This document shows, in pieces, positions 1-5,674 of a stretch of DNA of 6,519 nt. Position 1 is the first letter of the stretch, and the number at the start of each line of letters is the position of its first letter. Source of the stretch: Chloroflexota bacterium (GTDB taxonomy: Bacteria; Chloroflexota; Limnocylindria; Limnocylindrales; CSP1-4). A model generated the notes under the pieces. That model was not told where the DNA came from. It did no database searches and worked only from the letters and a program-made list of their open reading frames with translations. The translations under genes and the position numbers were made by a program. Where the stretch lies: contig JAJYNP010000172.1 of assembly GCA_021786265.1 (NCBI GenBank), forward strand, positions 1 to 6,519, given 5' to 3'.

Positions 1-190
1 TGAACCAGGGACCACACAGGGGGATCGTGGTTGGGATCCCGAAGGCCCCGTCGACCGGATGGAAGTGGGTTTCGACGAAGAGGAACCCCGCGAGCACGCC
101 GAGGCAGGCCAGCGTCACGAGCACGATCACAGCCGCCAGCACGTCCTCGCGCCGGGGCCGCCGAGCCGTCCATCCTGCCGCAGGCGTCAC
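1..190 (-). CDS. Single-pass membrane protein, partial (3' end outside window)
   Basis: The frame opens with GTG at 190, 13 bases after the TAG of the 734-residue membrane protein, and is still open at base 1, so only 63 N-terminal residues are visible. A purine-rich stretch (AGGGAAGAG) lies just before the GTG and can serve as ribosome binding site. The visible part has a short, arginine-rich N-terminus (residues 8-15, including RRPRRED), then one hydrophobic segment at about 17-39 (VLAAVIVLVTLACLGVLAG), then an outer-side start with His, Asp and Cys (THFHPVDGAF, then IPLCGPWF). The positive-inside rule puts the N-terminus in the cytoplasm. I do not recognise the family. The position as last visible gene of the sigma/anti-sigma operon suggests an accessory or target protein of that system, which is inference. 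The small size of the visible piece limits confidence. Confidence 0.6.
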   Translation of the reverse strand, partial: MTPAAGWTARRPRREDVLAAVIVLVTLACLGVLAGFLFVETHFHPVDGAFGIPTTIPLCGPWF

Positions 191-203
191 CTCTTCCCTG
201 GCC

Positions 204-2408
204 CTACTCGCCCGGCGTCACCAGGGCCGCGAGGGGCAGCGCGGCGAGCACCGGACCCCCCGAGGCGTCGGTGCCCATCCAGAGCACCCAGCCGTTCACC
301 AGCGAGACCTGGCTCACATCCGTCGGCAGGGCGTGCCCGGTCACGGCGCGCAGCCCTGTCGCCGACGACCAGACGGCCAGCCAGCCGCCCGTGGCAGTGG
401 CCGTGTCGCCCTGGATGACCGAGCCGTTGCACTCCAGGACGACCAGGCCGCCCTGCGCGCCCACCGCCCCGCAGTTGCGCTGTGTATGCCCCGGGTCGAG
501 CGTCGCGACCTCCCTGCCCACCACGCGCACCACCGTGCCGCTCGAAGCCTCGTACTGGTCGAGCGAGGCGACGAGCGCGGTCCCGTCGAGGACGATGCCG
601 GGCGGCTCCGGATGCGTGGCGCCGCCGGTCTCTCCCAGGGGCACCGCGGCGGCAGGGCCGGCGGGCAGCAGCGCCTCCATCACGCGCCAGTCGACCCGCT
701 GGCCGCTCGTCACCCCATTGGCCGTCTCGACCCAGGCGACCGCGCTCGAGGAGAGGGCCACGGCGTAGACCTGCGCCGGGGCGGCGAGTGTCCGCACGAA
801 CGACCCGTCGGCGAGCGAGTGCACCCGGACCTGCGAGGCGGCAAGATCGGTGCCGCTGGGCGCCTCGACGCCGTAGGCGACGCGACCGGCCGCCAGCGCC
901 AGCGGCGCGATCGCGGGTTCGGCGCAGCTCAGGCCCTGGTTCCCCGGAAGGATGAAGGACCGCGTCGCTGTCCCGGCATCGACCTGGTGGAAGGCGCCCG
1001 TCGGCAGGCCGTCCGACCCGAGCGGGGCCGCGAGGATGCGCCAGCTGACCCGCGTCGGCGTCGGCAGCGCGCAGGGGACGCCTGGCTGGGCGGTCACCAC
1101 GACGAGCCATGTGCCGTCGGCACTGACCTCGCGGATCTGCTCACCGGCAGCCAGCGGCAGGGGCACGTTGCGCACCGATCCCCCACCGGCGTCGGCGACG
1201 AGGAGCGAGACCGCGCCGCTCCCTTGGAGGTAGGCGTAGGGCGCGGTGGGCGCTCCGCCCGATTGCACCTGCGGCGGATAGTCGTTGAGCGGAGCGACGC
1301 GGAGCTGGTTGGCTGGGACGGAGAGCGCGGGCATCCCCAGATCGACCGAGGGCGTGGCGGGGGCGACAGAAGGACCCTGGGTGGCCGCAGGCGCGGTCGC
1401 CGCGATCAACCCAAGTACCTTGAGCCAGGCGCACCGCTCGATCTGCGTATCGCTCGAGGGCGGACAGGAGTGCGGGACCGCCTGAACGAGGTACGCACCC
1501 CGAAGCGCGGGGGGCTGTGGGGTCTCTGCCGCGGAGGGATCAGGCGCGACCGACGCATAGGCGCCCGCCTCGACCCTGAGCGCACCGGTTGGCGTCAACT
1601 GCTGTGCTGCCGGTCCCGCCGCGGTACTGGCCAGCCATTCGCCGTGGCCGCAGCCGTAGCCCTGCGTCAGCGGATCGAGCCCTCCGGAGGGCGGGGGCGG
1701 GCACGGCCAGGCGTAGTTGACGGCGCCCAGCCAGCCCTCGATCACCGCGAGGGGCCATGACCCAGTCGCCGCCTGCGCAACCTGCCAGGCGAGCCCATTC
1801 GGGCCGGGCGTCACCAGGCCAAGCAGGTAAATCCGACTACCGGACTTCACCGGCGCGCCCTGGAGCGCGAACAGCCCGGCGGCGTGGATCCCGGTGCTGG
1901 GGAGACCGGACGCATCCGGCAGCGCGTCCAGGGTCACGTCGGGCGAGAGGCCGTCGATGCGCCATTCGGCAGGTCCGAGAATGCAGCTGGCGGCCGGGGG
2001 GCAGCTCGGCACCGCCGACACGAGGGTCAGCTGGAGCTGCGCGATCACGATGCTCCCCGACGGCAAGCCACCCGGCGCATGCAGCAGGGCGCCCAGATCG
2101 GCTGTCGAGAGGGCTTGCGGGATAAGCCTCGCCGCCGATGCCGTCGGCGATGCGGTGGCGCCCGGCAGCACGGCGTTGTGGCGGGGCAGCGTGGCCACGA
2201 CAAGGGTCGCAGCAACCACCAGGACCAGGAGCACCGCGGCGGCACCGGCGAGGCGCACGCCGACGGTGAACCGGCGGATCCCTCGGGCGGGTCGGGGATG
2301 CTCGGCCGGGATGGCGGCCACGCGCGCGCGGAGCGCAGACGATGCGGGCTCCCCGGCCATACGGCGCGCGGCCTCGCGGACCTGGCGGTCGAACTGCTCG
2401 TCGTTCAT
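204..2408 (-). CDS. Membrane-anchored probable anti-sigma factor with large extracytoplasmic sensor region (734 aa)
   Basis: The ATG at 2408 overlaps the stop of the upstream ECF sigma gene as ATGA. The frame is open further upstream, but that part only shadows the sigma gene. Residues 1-49 are a short charged cytoplasmic region (starting MNDEQFDRQVREAARRMAGE), residues about 50-74 a transmembrane helix, and the remaining 660 residues should lie outside. Residues 85-345 contain two similar Cys-rich stretches (AVPSCPP near 132-138, AVPHSCPP near 310-317). Residues about 360-734 show repeated beta-strand stretches such as EVSADGTWLVVVTA, VYAVALSSSAVAWV and VSLVNGWVLWMG, resembling a WD40/TolB-type beta-propeller. 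All ten cysteines (136, 142, 236, 253, 315, 326, 446, 495, 646, 660) are outside the membrane, consistent with disulfides. There is no HxxxCxxC zinc motif, so it would be a non-ZAS anti-sigma. Role is inferred from coupling to the sigma gene plus topology. The ligand is unknown. Confidence 0.75.
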   Translation of the reverse strand: MNDEQFDRQVREAARRMAGEPASSALRARVAAIPAEHPRPARGIRRFTVGVRLAGAAAVLLVLVVAATLVVATLPRHNAVLPGATASPTASAARLIPQALSTADLGALLHAPGGLPSGSIVIAQLQLTLVSAVPSCPPAASCILGPAEWRIDGLSPDVTLDALPDASGLPSTGIHAAGLFALQGAPVKSGSRIYLLGLVTPGPNGLAWQVAQAATGSWPLAVIEGWLGAVNYAWPCPPPPSGGLDPLTQGYGCGHGEWLASTAAGPAAQQLTPTGALRVEAGAYASVAPDPSAAETPQPPALRGAYLVQAVPHSCPPSSDTQIERCAWLKVLGLIAATAPAATQGPSVAPATPSVDLGMPALSVPANQLRVAPLNDYPPQVQSGGAPTAPYAYLQGSGAVSLLVADAGGGSVRNVPLPLAAGEQIREVSADGTWLVVVTAQPGVPCALPTPTRVSWRILAAPLGSDGLPTGAFHQVDAGTATRSFILPGNQGLSCAEPAIAPLALAAGRVAYGVEAPSGTDLAASQVRVHSLADGSFVRTLAAPAQVYAVALSSSAVAWVETANGVTSGQRVDWRVMEALLPAGPAAAVPLGETGGATHPEPPGIVLDGTALVASLDQYEASSGTVVRVVGREVATLDPGHTQRNCGAVGAQGGLVVLECNGSVIQGDTATATGGWLAVWSSATGLRAVTGHALPTDVSQVSLVNGWVLWMGTDASGGPVLAALPLAALVTPGE

Positions 2409-3019
2409 CGGGGCACCTCCCGCGCCTCGGCGTCGAGCGCAGCACGCAGTGCGCGCAAGGCATAGTGCAGGCGGCTCTTCACGGTGCCCGTCCGTTGCCC
2501 GGTGCGCGCCGCGATCTCGTCCAGCGAGTAGTCGCCGAGGTAGCGCAACGCCACCACGGCACGGTGATCGGGGGAGAGCGTCAGCAAGGCGCGCACCAGG
2601 GTATCGATGCTGGTCAGGGCGTCCGCGTGGTCGGATGCGGTGCCGGGATCGGGATCCACCACGGTGATGGGACGCAGGCGTCGTGCCCCGATCCGGTCGC
2701 GGCACGCGTTGACGACGATGCGCGTGAACCACGGCTCGAACCGGGCGGGATCGCGCAGGTCGTCGATGTGCTGCCAGGCGCGCAGCGCAGCATCCTGCAC
2801 CGCGTCCTCGGCCTCGGCGCGGTCCCCTCCAAGGATGACCGTCGCCAGGCGACAGGCCGCGTCGAGGTGGGTTTCGGCCAGGCGCGCGAAGGCCCGGTCA
2901 CGGTCAGCGGGGGCCGCCGCGCGATCCTGGGCTCCCGCGTCCCCCAGCCGACCGCGTACCCCGATTGACCTGGCATCTCGGCTCCCGTTCCCGCTCGCGG
3001 CGTGCCCCGGCCTCGTCAC
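2405..3019 (-). CDS. ECF-type RNA polymerase sigma factor (sigma-70 family), module B
   Basis: The protein of 204 residues would bind core RNA polymerase and direct it to a specific promoter set. Region 2 spans about residues 43-112, with the hallmark EAEDAVQDAALRAWQHI (69-85) and the helix FEPWFTRIVVNACRDRI (94-110). Region 4 spans about 144-195, with LSPDHRAVVALRYLGDYSLDEIA and the helix-turn-helix recognition helix RTGTVKSRLHYALRALR. Both regions look intact. The start is taken as GTG at 3019, which overlaps the TGA of the SHOCT gene as GTGA and is the only ATG/GTG/TTG in frame before the conserved domain. This leaves a loose 40-residue N-terminal extension, and no strong Shine-Dalgarno is seen, in keeping with translational coupling. 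The stop overlaps the ATG of the membrane anti-sigma candidate (ATGA), marking that protein as its likely partner. Family assignment is firm; the exact start is less so. Confidence 0.92.
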   Translation of the reverse strand: MTRPGHAASGNGSRDARSIGVRGRLGDAGAQDRAAAPADRDRAFARLAETHLDAACRLATVILGGDRAEAEDAVQDAALRAWQHIDDLRDPARFEPWFTRIVVNACRDRIGARRLRPITVVDPDPGTASDHADALTSIDTLVRALLTLSPDHRAVVALRYLGDYSLDEIAARTGQRTGTVKSRLHYALRALRAALDAEAREVPR

Positions 3020-3228
3020 AGGCCCAGGATGCGCCGCGCTTCCTCGTACTCTTCCGGCGTGATCTCGCCGCGGGCCAGTCGCTCCCGCAGGATGCGCATC
3101 GGGTCCACCCGTCCGACGCCCGAGATCCGGATGCCGATCGACACGATCAATGCGCCGACCGCGACGCAGAACGCCACCGTGAGCAGCAGAACCAGCACCC
3201 CGCTGATCCAGGATCCAGTCACGTCCAT
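3016..3228 (-). CDS. Small membrane protein with C-terminal SHOCT domain (70 aa)
   Basis: The ATG at 3228 is preceded by a strong GGAGG seven bases upstream. An in-frame ATG further upstream (3291) would add a proline/arginine-rich tail with no such site. Residues about 8-37 form one long hydrophobic transmembrane segment (ISGVLVLLLTVAFCVAVGAL onward). After the basic/glycine linker around 33-41, the C-terminus (DPMRILRERLARGEITPEEYEEARRIL, residues 43-68) carries the signature of the SHOCT family: a short amphipathic unit with the RLARGEITPEEYE core. SHOCT domains are usually found at the ends of small membrane or oligomerising proteins, and their molecular role is poorly defined. It is the first gene of module B, and its stop overlaps the sigma factor start by GTGA, so it is co-translated with the sigma factor. 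A role in signalling at the membrane with that sigma factor is inference from position. Confidence 0.88.
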   Translation of the reverse strand: MDVTGSWISGVLVLLLTVAFCVAVGALIVSIGIRISGVGRVDPMRILRERLARGEITPEEYEEARRILGL

Positions 3229-3312
3229 GTCCCGCCCTCCCCGTGTATCCGCGCCGGCCGAGCGGTGAGCCACCGGCCCGGGAGCCGCCACCCAGTGACT
3301 TCGAGGGGGTGC
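3229..3312 (-). other. Intergenic gap between the two sigma modules
   Basis: This is the largest gap among the minus-strand genes (84 bases). It ends in the Shine-Dalgarno site of the SHOCT gene. A GC-rich imperfect inverted repeat lies around 3255-3280 (GGCC, then GGTG-AGC-CACC, then GGCC), but there is no T-run, so it is not a convincing terminator. The minus-strand hexamer GATACA (3249-3244) is a weak -10-like sequence with no matching -35. I cannot tell from this whether module B has its own promoter or is read through from module A. Confidence 0.4.
3236..3240 (-). promoter_or_regulatory. Shine-Dalgarno site of the SHOCT gene
   Basis: Read on the minus strand the bases are GGAGG, followed by seven bases and then ATG at 3228. 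It is a clear ribosome binding site and fixes the start of the SHOCT protein at 3228, not at the upstream in-frame ATG at 3291. Confidence 0.7.
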
Positions 3313-3927
3313 TCACGGCTCGTCCCGCCCGACGAGGATGCGCGACCGACCCGGCCGGCCACCGCCACGCGCCGGGAGGACGCTGGCGGCGCGCGGGATC
3401 GGCACTGGTCCGGCCCGGGACTCGGCACTTGCGCGAAGCCGGTCGAGCCCACGGGCCAGGCTGGCGACGAAGGCGGCGTGCGGGACGTCCTGGGCGACCA
3501 CGGCGTCGGCGACGGTCAGGCCGAGGACGAACCGCAGCACCACCGCCGCTCGCTCCTCGAACGGGAGTGCGGCCAGGGCGTCGGCGAGGCCCTGCGCACC
3601 GTCGGAGTCGTGCGGGATCCGGCCTGGGGAGAGTGGATGAAGACGCCGGACAGCACCCGAGCCGGCACACCGTCGCGCCTGCCGGACGCACAGCCCGGCG
3701 AGCCAGACCGACAGCGCCCCTTGCTCCTCGTTCCGCTCGATCGAGCGGAACGCCTGGAGGAACGTGGCCTCCACGAGCGCCTCGGCGCCCGCTCGCGACC
3801 CGACAAGCCGGAAGGCGAGGGTGAACAGCCCACGGCCGTGGGCGGCGACCAGCTCGGCGTAGGCGCGGTCATTCCCCGCGCGGCAGCGCCGCAGCAGGTC
3901 GCGCTCGGGCGCGAGGCCGCTGGTCAT
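3313..3927 (-). CDS. Divergent sigma-70 family (ECF-like) protein with degenerate DNA-binding regions
   Basis: The ATG at 3927 overlaps the TGA of the DUF4179-like gene as ATGA. An upstream in-frame start at 3957 would lie inside that gene and is less likely. The 204 residues follow the ECF layout. Region 2 is at about 10-65, with LLRRCRAGNDRAYAELVAAH and LFTLAFRLVGSRAGAEALVE. A linker follows, then region 4 at about 115-166 (LADALAALPFEERAAVVLRF). Key motifs are eroded. The usual D-x-V-Q-E/D stretch of region 2 is AEALVEATFLQAF. The recognition helix, normally like GTVKSRLHRAL, is AAFVASLARGL and lacks its basic residues. A Pro/Arg/Gly-rich tail (170-204) is added. It may be a sigma factor with altered specificity, or a paralogue that binds core polymerase or the anti-sigma without binding promoters. 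The gene contains a perfect 24-base palindrome. Confidence 0.8.
   Translation of the reverse strand: MTSGLAPERDLLRRCRAGNDRAYAELVAAHGRGLFTLAFRLVGSRAGAEALVEATFLQAFRSIERNEEQGALSVWLAGLCVRQARRCAGSGAVRRLHPLSPGRIPHDSDGAQGLADALAALPFEERAAVVLRFVLGLTVADAVVAQDVPHAAFVASLARGLDRLRASAESRAGPVPIPRAASVLPARGGGRPGRSRILVGRDEP
3729..3752. repeat. Perfect 24-base palindrome inside the degenerate sigma gene
   Basis: The core TTCCGCTCGATCGAGCGGAA (3731-3750) is a perfect inverted repeat, and two more base pairs (CG on the left, CG on the right) also match, giving 24 bases; the next pair (T3728/C3753) fails. As RNA it can fold into a 10-base-pair stem closed by a GATC tetraloop. It encodes the residues around FRSIERN (about 60-66) of the sigma-like protein. 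A rough estimate with about 72% GC gives well under 0.01 such palindromes expected in this window by chance. Confidence 0.85.
3828..3843. repeat. Perfect 16-base palindrome
   Basis: GCCCACGGCCGTGGGC is self-complementary over 16 bases and fails at the next pair (A3827/G3844). It lies in the region-2 coding part of the degenerate sigma gene, 76 bases from the 24-base palindrome. By itself a 16-base palindrome is only mildly unusual in DNA this rich in GC. Confidence 0.6.
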
Positions 3928-5012
3928 GGGCCGGGCACCGAGAGAGCAAAGGACCATGGCCCCTCGACGCGGGCGGCCGTACCACCGGTTCCGGCCCCCG
4001 TGAGCGTCTCGATCCGCACGTCGAGCGTCCCGCTCGGATGATCGGACCCCTCGAGCGTGGTCAGCTCGAACAGCCAGGATCCGGGCGCGATCTCGGCCGG
4101 GAACGCCTGCACCCCGAGCGTGCGGCCGTCCAGCGTGACCGAGCCGATCGGGCTCAGGCTCTGCAGGTCGGGACCGCTGACCCGCAGCCGCGCGCGCAGC
4201 ATGGTCGCCGAGATCGACGCCGACTCGAGCCGCAGGGTGTACCCGCCGGCGGTCCGGCTGCCGGTGGCCGACGGGACCGGGACGAGTACCCCGCCCGCCG
4301 GGACGTCGAGCGCGAAGCGGAACGTGATGGGGCCGGGCATGGGCGCGGCAGCCGTCCCCGGTGACGCCGCGGCCTGCGCGCTCGCAGCCTCCTCGAGCCG
4401 GACCGTGAGCGCGAGATCGAGCCGCCCGGCCGCGCGCGGTTCGTCGGGCAGGAAGCCGATGACGACCCCCAGCGCGTTCTCGTCGGGATAGCCGCCCGCG
4501 AAGTATGGGTCGTAGCGGCGGCCCGTGTTGTCGGTCAGGGCGTAGTCGGGTGCCAGTTCGACGGGAACCGCGCTCGTCGGGGCGACGACGGTGACCCCCA
4601 CGAGCACCTGGTTCGCGTCGGCGTACGCGCGCTGCAGGGTGACGGTATAGGGACCCGCCTGCTCGCTCAGGCTGATGGTCGTGGCGCGCTCCCAGCCGAG
4701 CCGCCAGCCCGCCGTCCGCTCCACGGTCGGGGCGAAGAGATCAACGTAGGCCGCAGCGGCACCGACCAGCACGAGCGCGGCCACCGCGAACGCCAGTGGC
4801 CGCAGGCGTCGGCGCAAGGGCAGCGAAGGGAGCTGCAGGCGAGGGCGCGCGGGCGTCACGGCAGGGACACGGCGCAGCTCGATGGCGGCCGCGACCCGCC
4901 CGTCCATGCGCGCCACCGCGGCGGCCGGCAGGGGCAGCGCGAAGACCGCCGCCAGCAGCTCCTCGAGAAGGACCGCGTCCACCGGCCCTCGCCCCTCGCT
5001 ACGCCGGTCCAC
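3924..5012 (-). CDS. Single-pass membrane protein, probable anti-sigma factor with DUF4179-like outer domain (362 aa)
   Basis: The GTG at 5012 sits six bases after GGGAGG and overlaps the end of the upstream sigma gene by 14 bases, so the two are coupled. Residues 1-70 are cytoplasmic and contain a helix-prone part (VLLEELLAAVFALPLP, 14-29, and ARMDGRVAAAIELRR, 34-48). Residues about 71-91 form one transmembrane helix, after an RRRLR stop-transfer cluster. Outside, residues about 108-205 form a beta-rich unit (YTVTLQRAYADANQVLVGVTV, 122-142) of the kind seen in DUF4179 proteins encoded beside ECF sigma factors. An Ala/Pro-rich linker (208-228) leads to a second beta-rich unit ending VEGPWSFALSV. 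No zinc anti-sigma motif is present, and there are no cysteines at all. The role as anti-sigma for the upstream factor is inferred from gene order and topology; the DUF4179 assignment is from memory of the family pattern. Confidence 0.78.
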   Translation of the reverse strand: MDRRSEGRGPVDAVLLEELLAAVFALPLPAAAVARMDGRVAAAIELRRVPAVTPARPRLQLPSLPLRRRLRPLAFAVAALVLVGAAAAYVDLFAPTVERTAGWRLGWERATTISLSEQAGPYTVTLQRAYADANQVLVGVTVVAPTSAVPVELAPDYALTDNTGRRYDPYFAGGYPDENALGVVIGFLPDEPRAAGRLDLALTVRLEEAASAQAAASPGTAAAPMPGPITFRFALDVPAGGVLVPVPSATGSRTAGGYTLRLESASISATMLRARLRVSGPDLQSLSPIGSVTLDGRTLGVQAFPAEIAPGSWLFELTTLEGSDHPSGTLDVRIETLTGAGTGGTAARVEGPWSFALSVPGP

Positions 5013-5535
5013 GGTAGACCTCCCGGAGCGCCTCGAGCGCTCGACTCAGCACCTTCTGGGTGGCCGCCTCGCTCTTGCCGATGACGGCCCCGATCTCGCG
5101 CGCCGAGAGCCCGGCTCCGTAGCGCAGGGCGAGCGCCTCCGCGGCCGGCTCACCCAGGCGACGCACGTGCCGGCGCAAGTCGTCGAGTTCGGCGGCCCGG
5201 ACCGCCGCCGCCTCGGGATCGTCGGCGGCCGCGGGTTGGGCGAGTGGCGCCAGATCGTCCAGCGAACGGGTGCCGCGGTCGCGCCGCGCGGCGTCGATGG
5301 CGGCATTGCGGGCGATGCGCAGCAGCCAGGCCGGGAAGCCCCCGCCGGACGGGCGGAAACGATCGAGCCCCGCAAGGGCACGCTCGAAGGTCAGGGCGGC
5401 CAGGTCGGCCGCGGCATCGTCGGACCTGGTGCGGGCGCGCAGGTAGCGATACACCGCCAGGCGGTGGCGCTCGTACAGGATCGCGAACGCCGACGGATCC
5501 GCGCGGGTGCGCGCCACCAGGGCGTCGTCACTCAC
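4999..5535 (-). CDS. ECF-type RNA polymerase sigma factor (sigma-70 family), module A
   Basis: First gene of the minus-strand series. From GTG at 5535 the 178-residue product begins VSDDALVARTRADPSAFAILYERH, just where this family normally begins. Region 2 covers about residues 12-90, with ADLAALTFERALAGLDRF (43-60) and the strongly conserved FPAWLLRIARNAAIDAARRD (67-86). Region 4 covers about 122-174, with LGEPAAEALALRYGAGLSAREIGAVIGKSEAATQKVLSRALEALR-type helix-turn-helix, all motifs intact. The start is uncertain: the frame is open up to a GTG at 5673 (224 residues), and a GTG at 5598 has the better Shine-Dalgarno (GAGGGAG), but residues upstream of 5535 match nothing in the family. The gene overlaps the membrane anti-sigma candidate by 14 bases, marking a sigma/anti-sigma pair. 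No clear promoter of the ECF type was found upstream. Confidence 0.9.
   Translation of the reverse strand: MSDDALVARTRADPSAFAILYERHRLAVYRYLRARTRSDDAAADLAALTFERALAGLDRFRPSGGGFPAWLLRIARNAAIDAARRDRGTRSLDDLAPLAQPAAADDPEAAAVRAAELDDLRRHVRRLGEPAAEALALRYGAGLSAREIGAVIGKSEAATQKVLSRALEALREVYRGPA
5019..5024 (-). promoter_or_regulatory. Shine-Dalgarno site of the DUF4179-like gene
   Basis: Minus-strand GGGAGG lies six bases before GTG 5012, inside the last codons of the sigma gene. It supports the start at 5012 over the in-frame GTG at 4982. Confidence 0.65.
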
Positions 5536-5674
5536 GTCCGCGAGGCCTGCCCTGCCGGCATCGATCTGCCCGGCCGGCAGCACCAGCTCCTGCTCCACCG
5601 CTCCCTCGACTCCCGGGCGTACCGCCGACACGCCCCTATCGAGGTAACGCAGCCGATCGCGGAATCCGGACACG

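Noticed and set aside
187..1110. Minus-strand frame of 307 codons inside the 734-residue protein gene
   Set aside because: It is an Arg/Gly/Ala-rich alternate frame of a well-supported gene.
1679..1692. Perfect 14-base palindrome GCCCTCCGGAGGGC
   Set aside because: It is inside coding sequence. About one such palindrome is expected by chance in this window, and it has no special position.
27..1760. Long plus-strand open frame (577 codons) over the 734-residue protein gene
   Set aside because: Its product is a low-complexity Arg/Gly/Pro/Asp mix without domains, while the opposite strand gives a sensible membrane protein coupled to a sigma factor. It is an antisense shadow typical of GC-rich DNA.
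2409..2732. N-terminal extension of the 734-residue protein frame to 2732
   Set aside because: This part overlaps the conserved region 4 of the sigma gene in another frame and reads as Arg/Pro-rich noise. The ATG at 2408 with ATGA overlap is the sensible start.
3255..3295. GC-rich inverted repeat as terminator between the modules
   Set aside because: The arms are short and bulged and no T-run follows on the minus strand.
2965..4041. Plus-strand open frame of 358 codons
   Set aside because: It lies antisense to the SHOCT gene and the degenerate sigma gene, which have recognisable domains. The plus-strand product shows no domain.
5282..5293. 12-base palindrome CGCCGCGCGGCG in the sigma gene
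   Set aside because: It is all G and C and inside coding sequence, so it is expected by chance in DNA of this composition.
5552..5580. 8-base-pair inverted repeat with 13-base loop before the sigma start
   Set aside because: Several inverted repeats of this size are expected by chance. There is no complementary evidence of a riboswitch or attenuator, so it is only noted within the intergenic entry.
5536..5673. N-terminal extension of the module A sigma factor to GTG 5673
   Set aside because: It does not match the family, and the usual family N-terminus begins at GTG 5535. It is kept as an alternative because GTG 5598 has a fair ribosome binding site.
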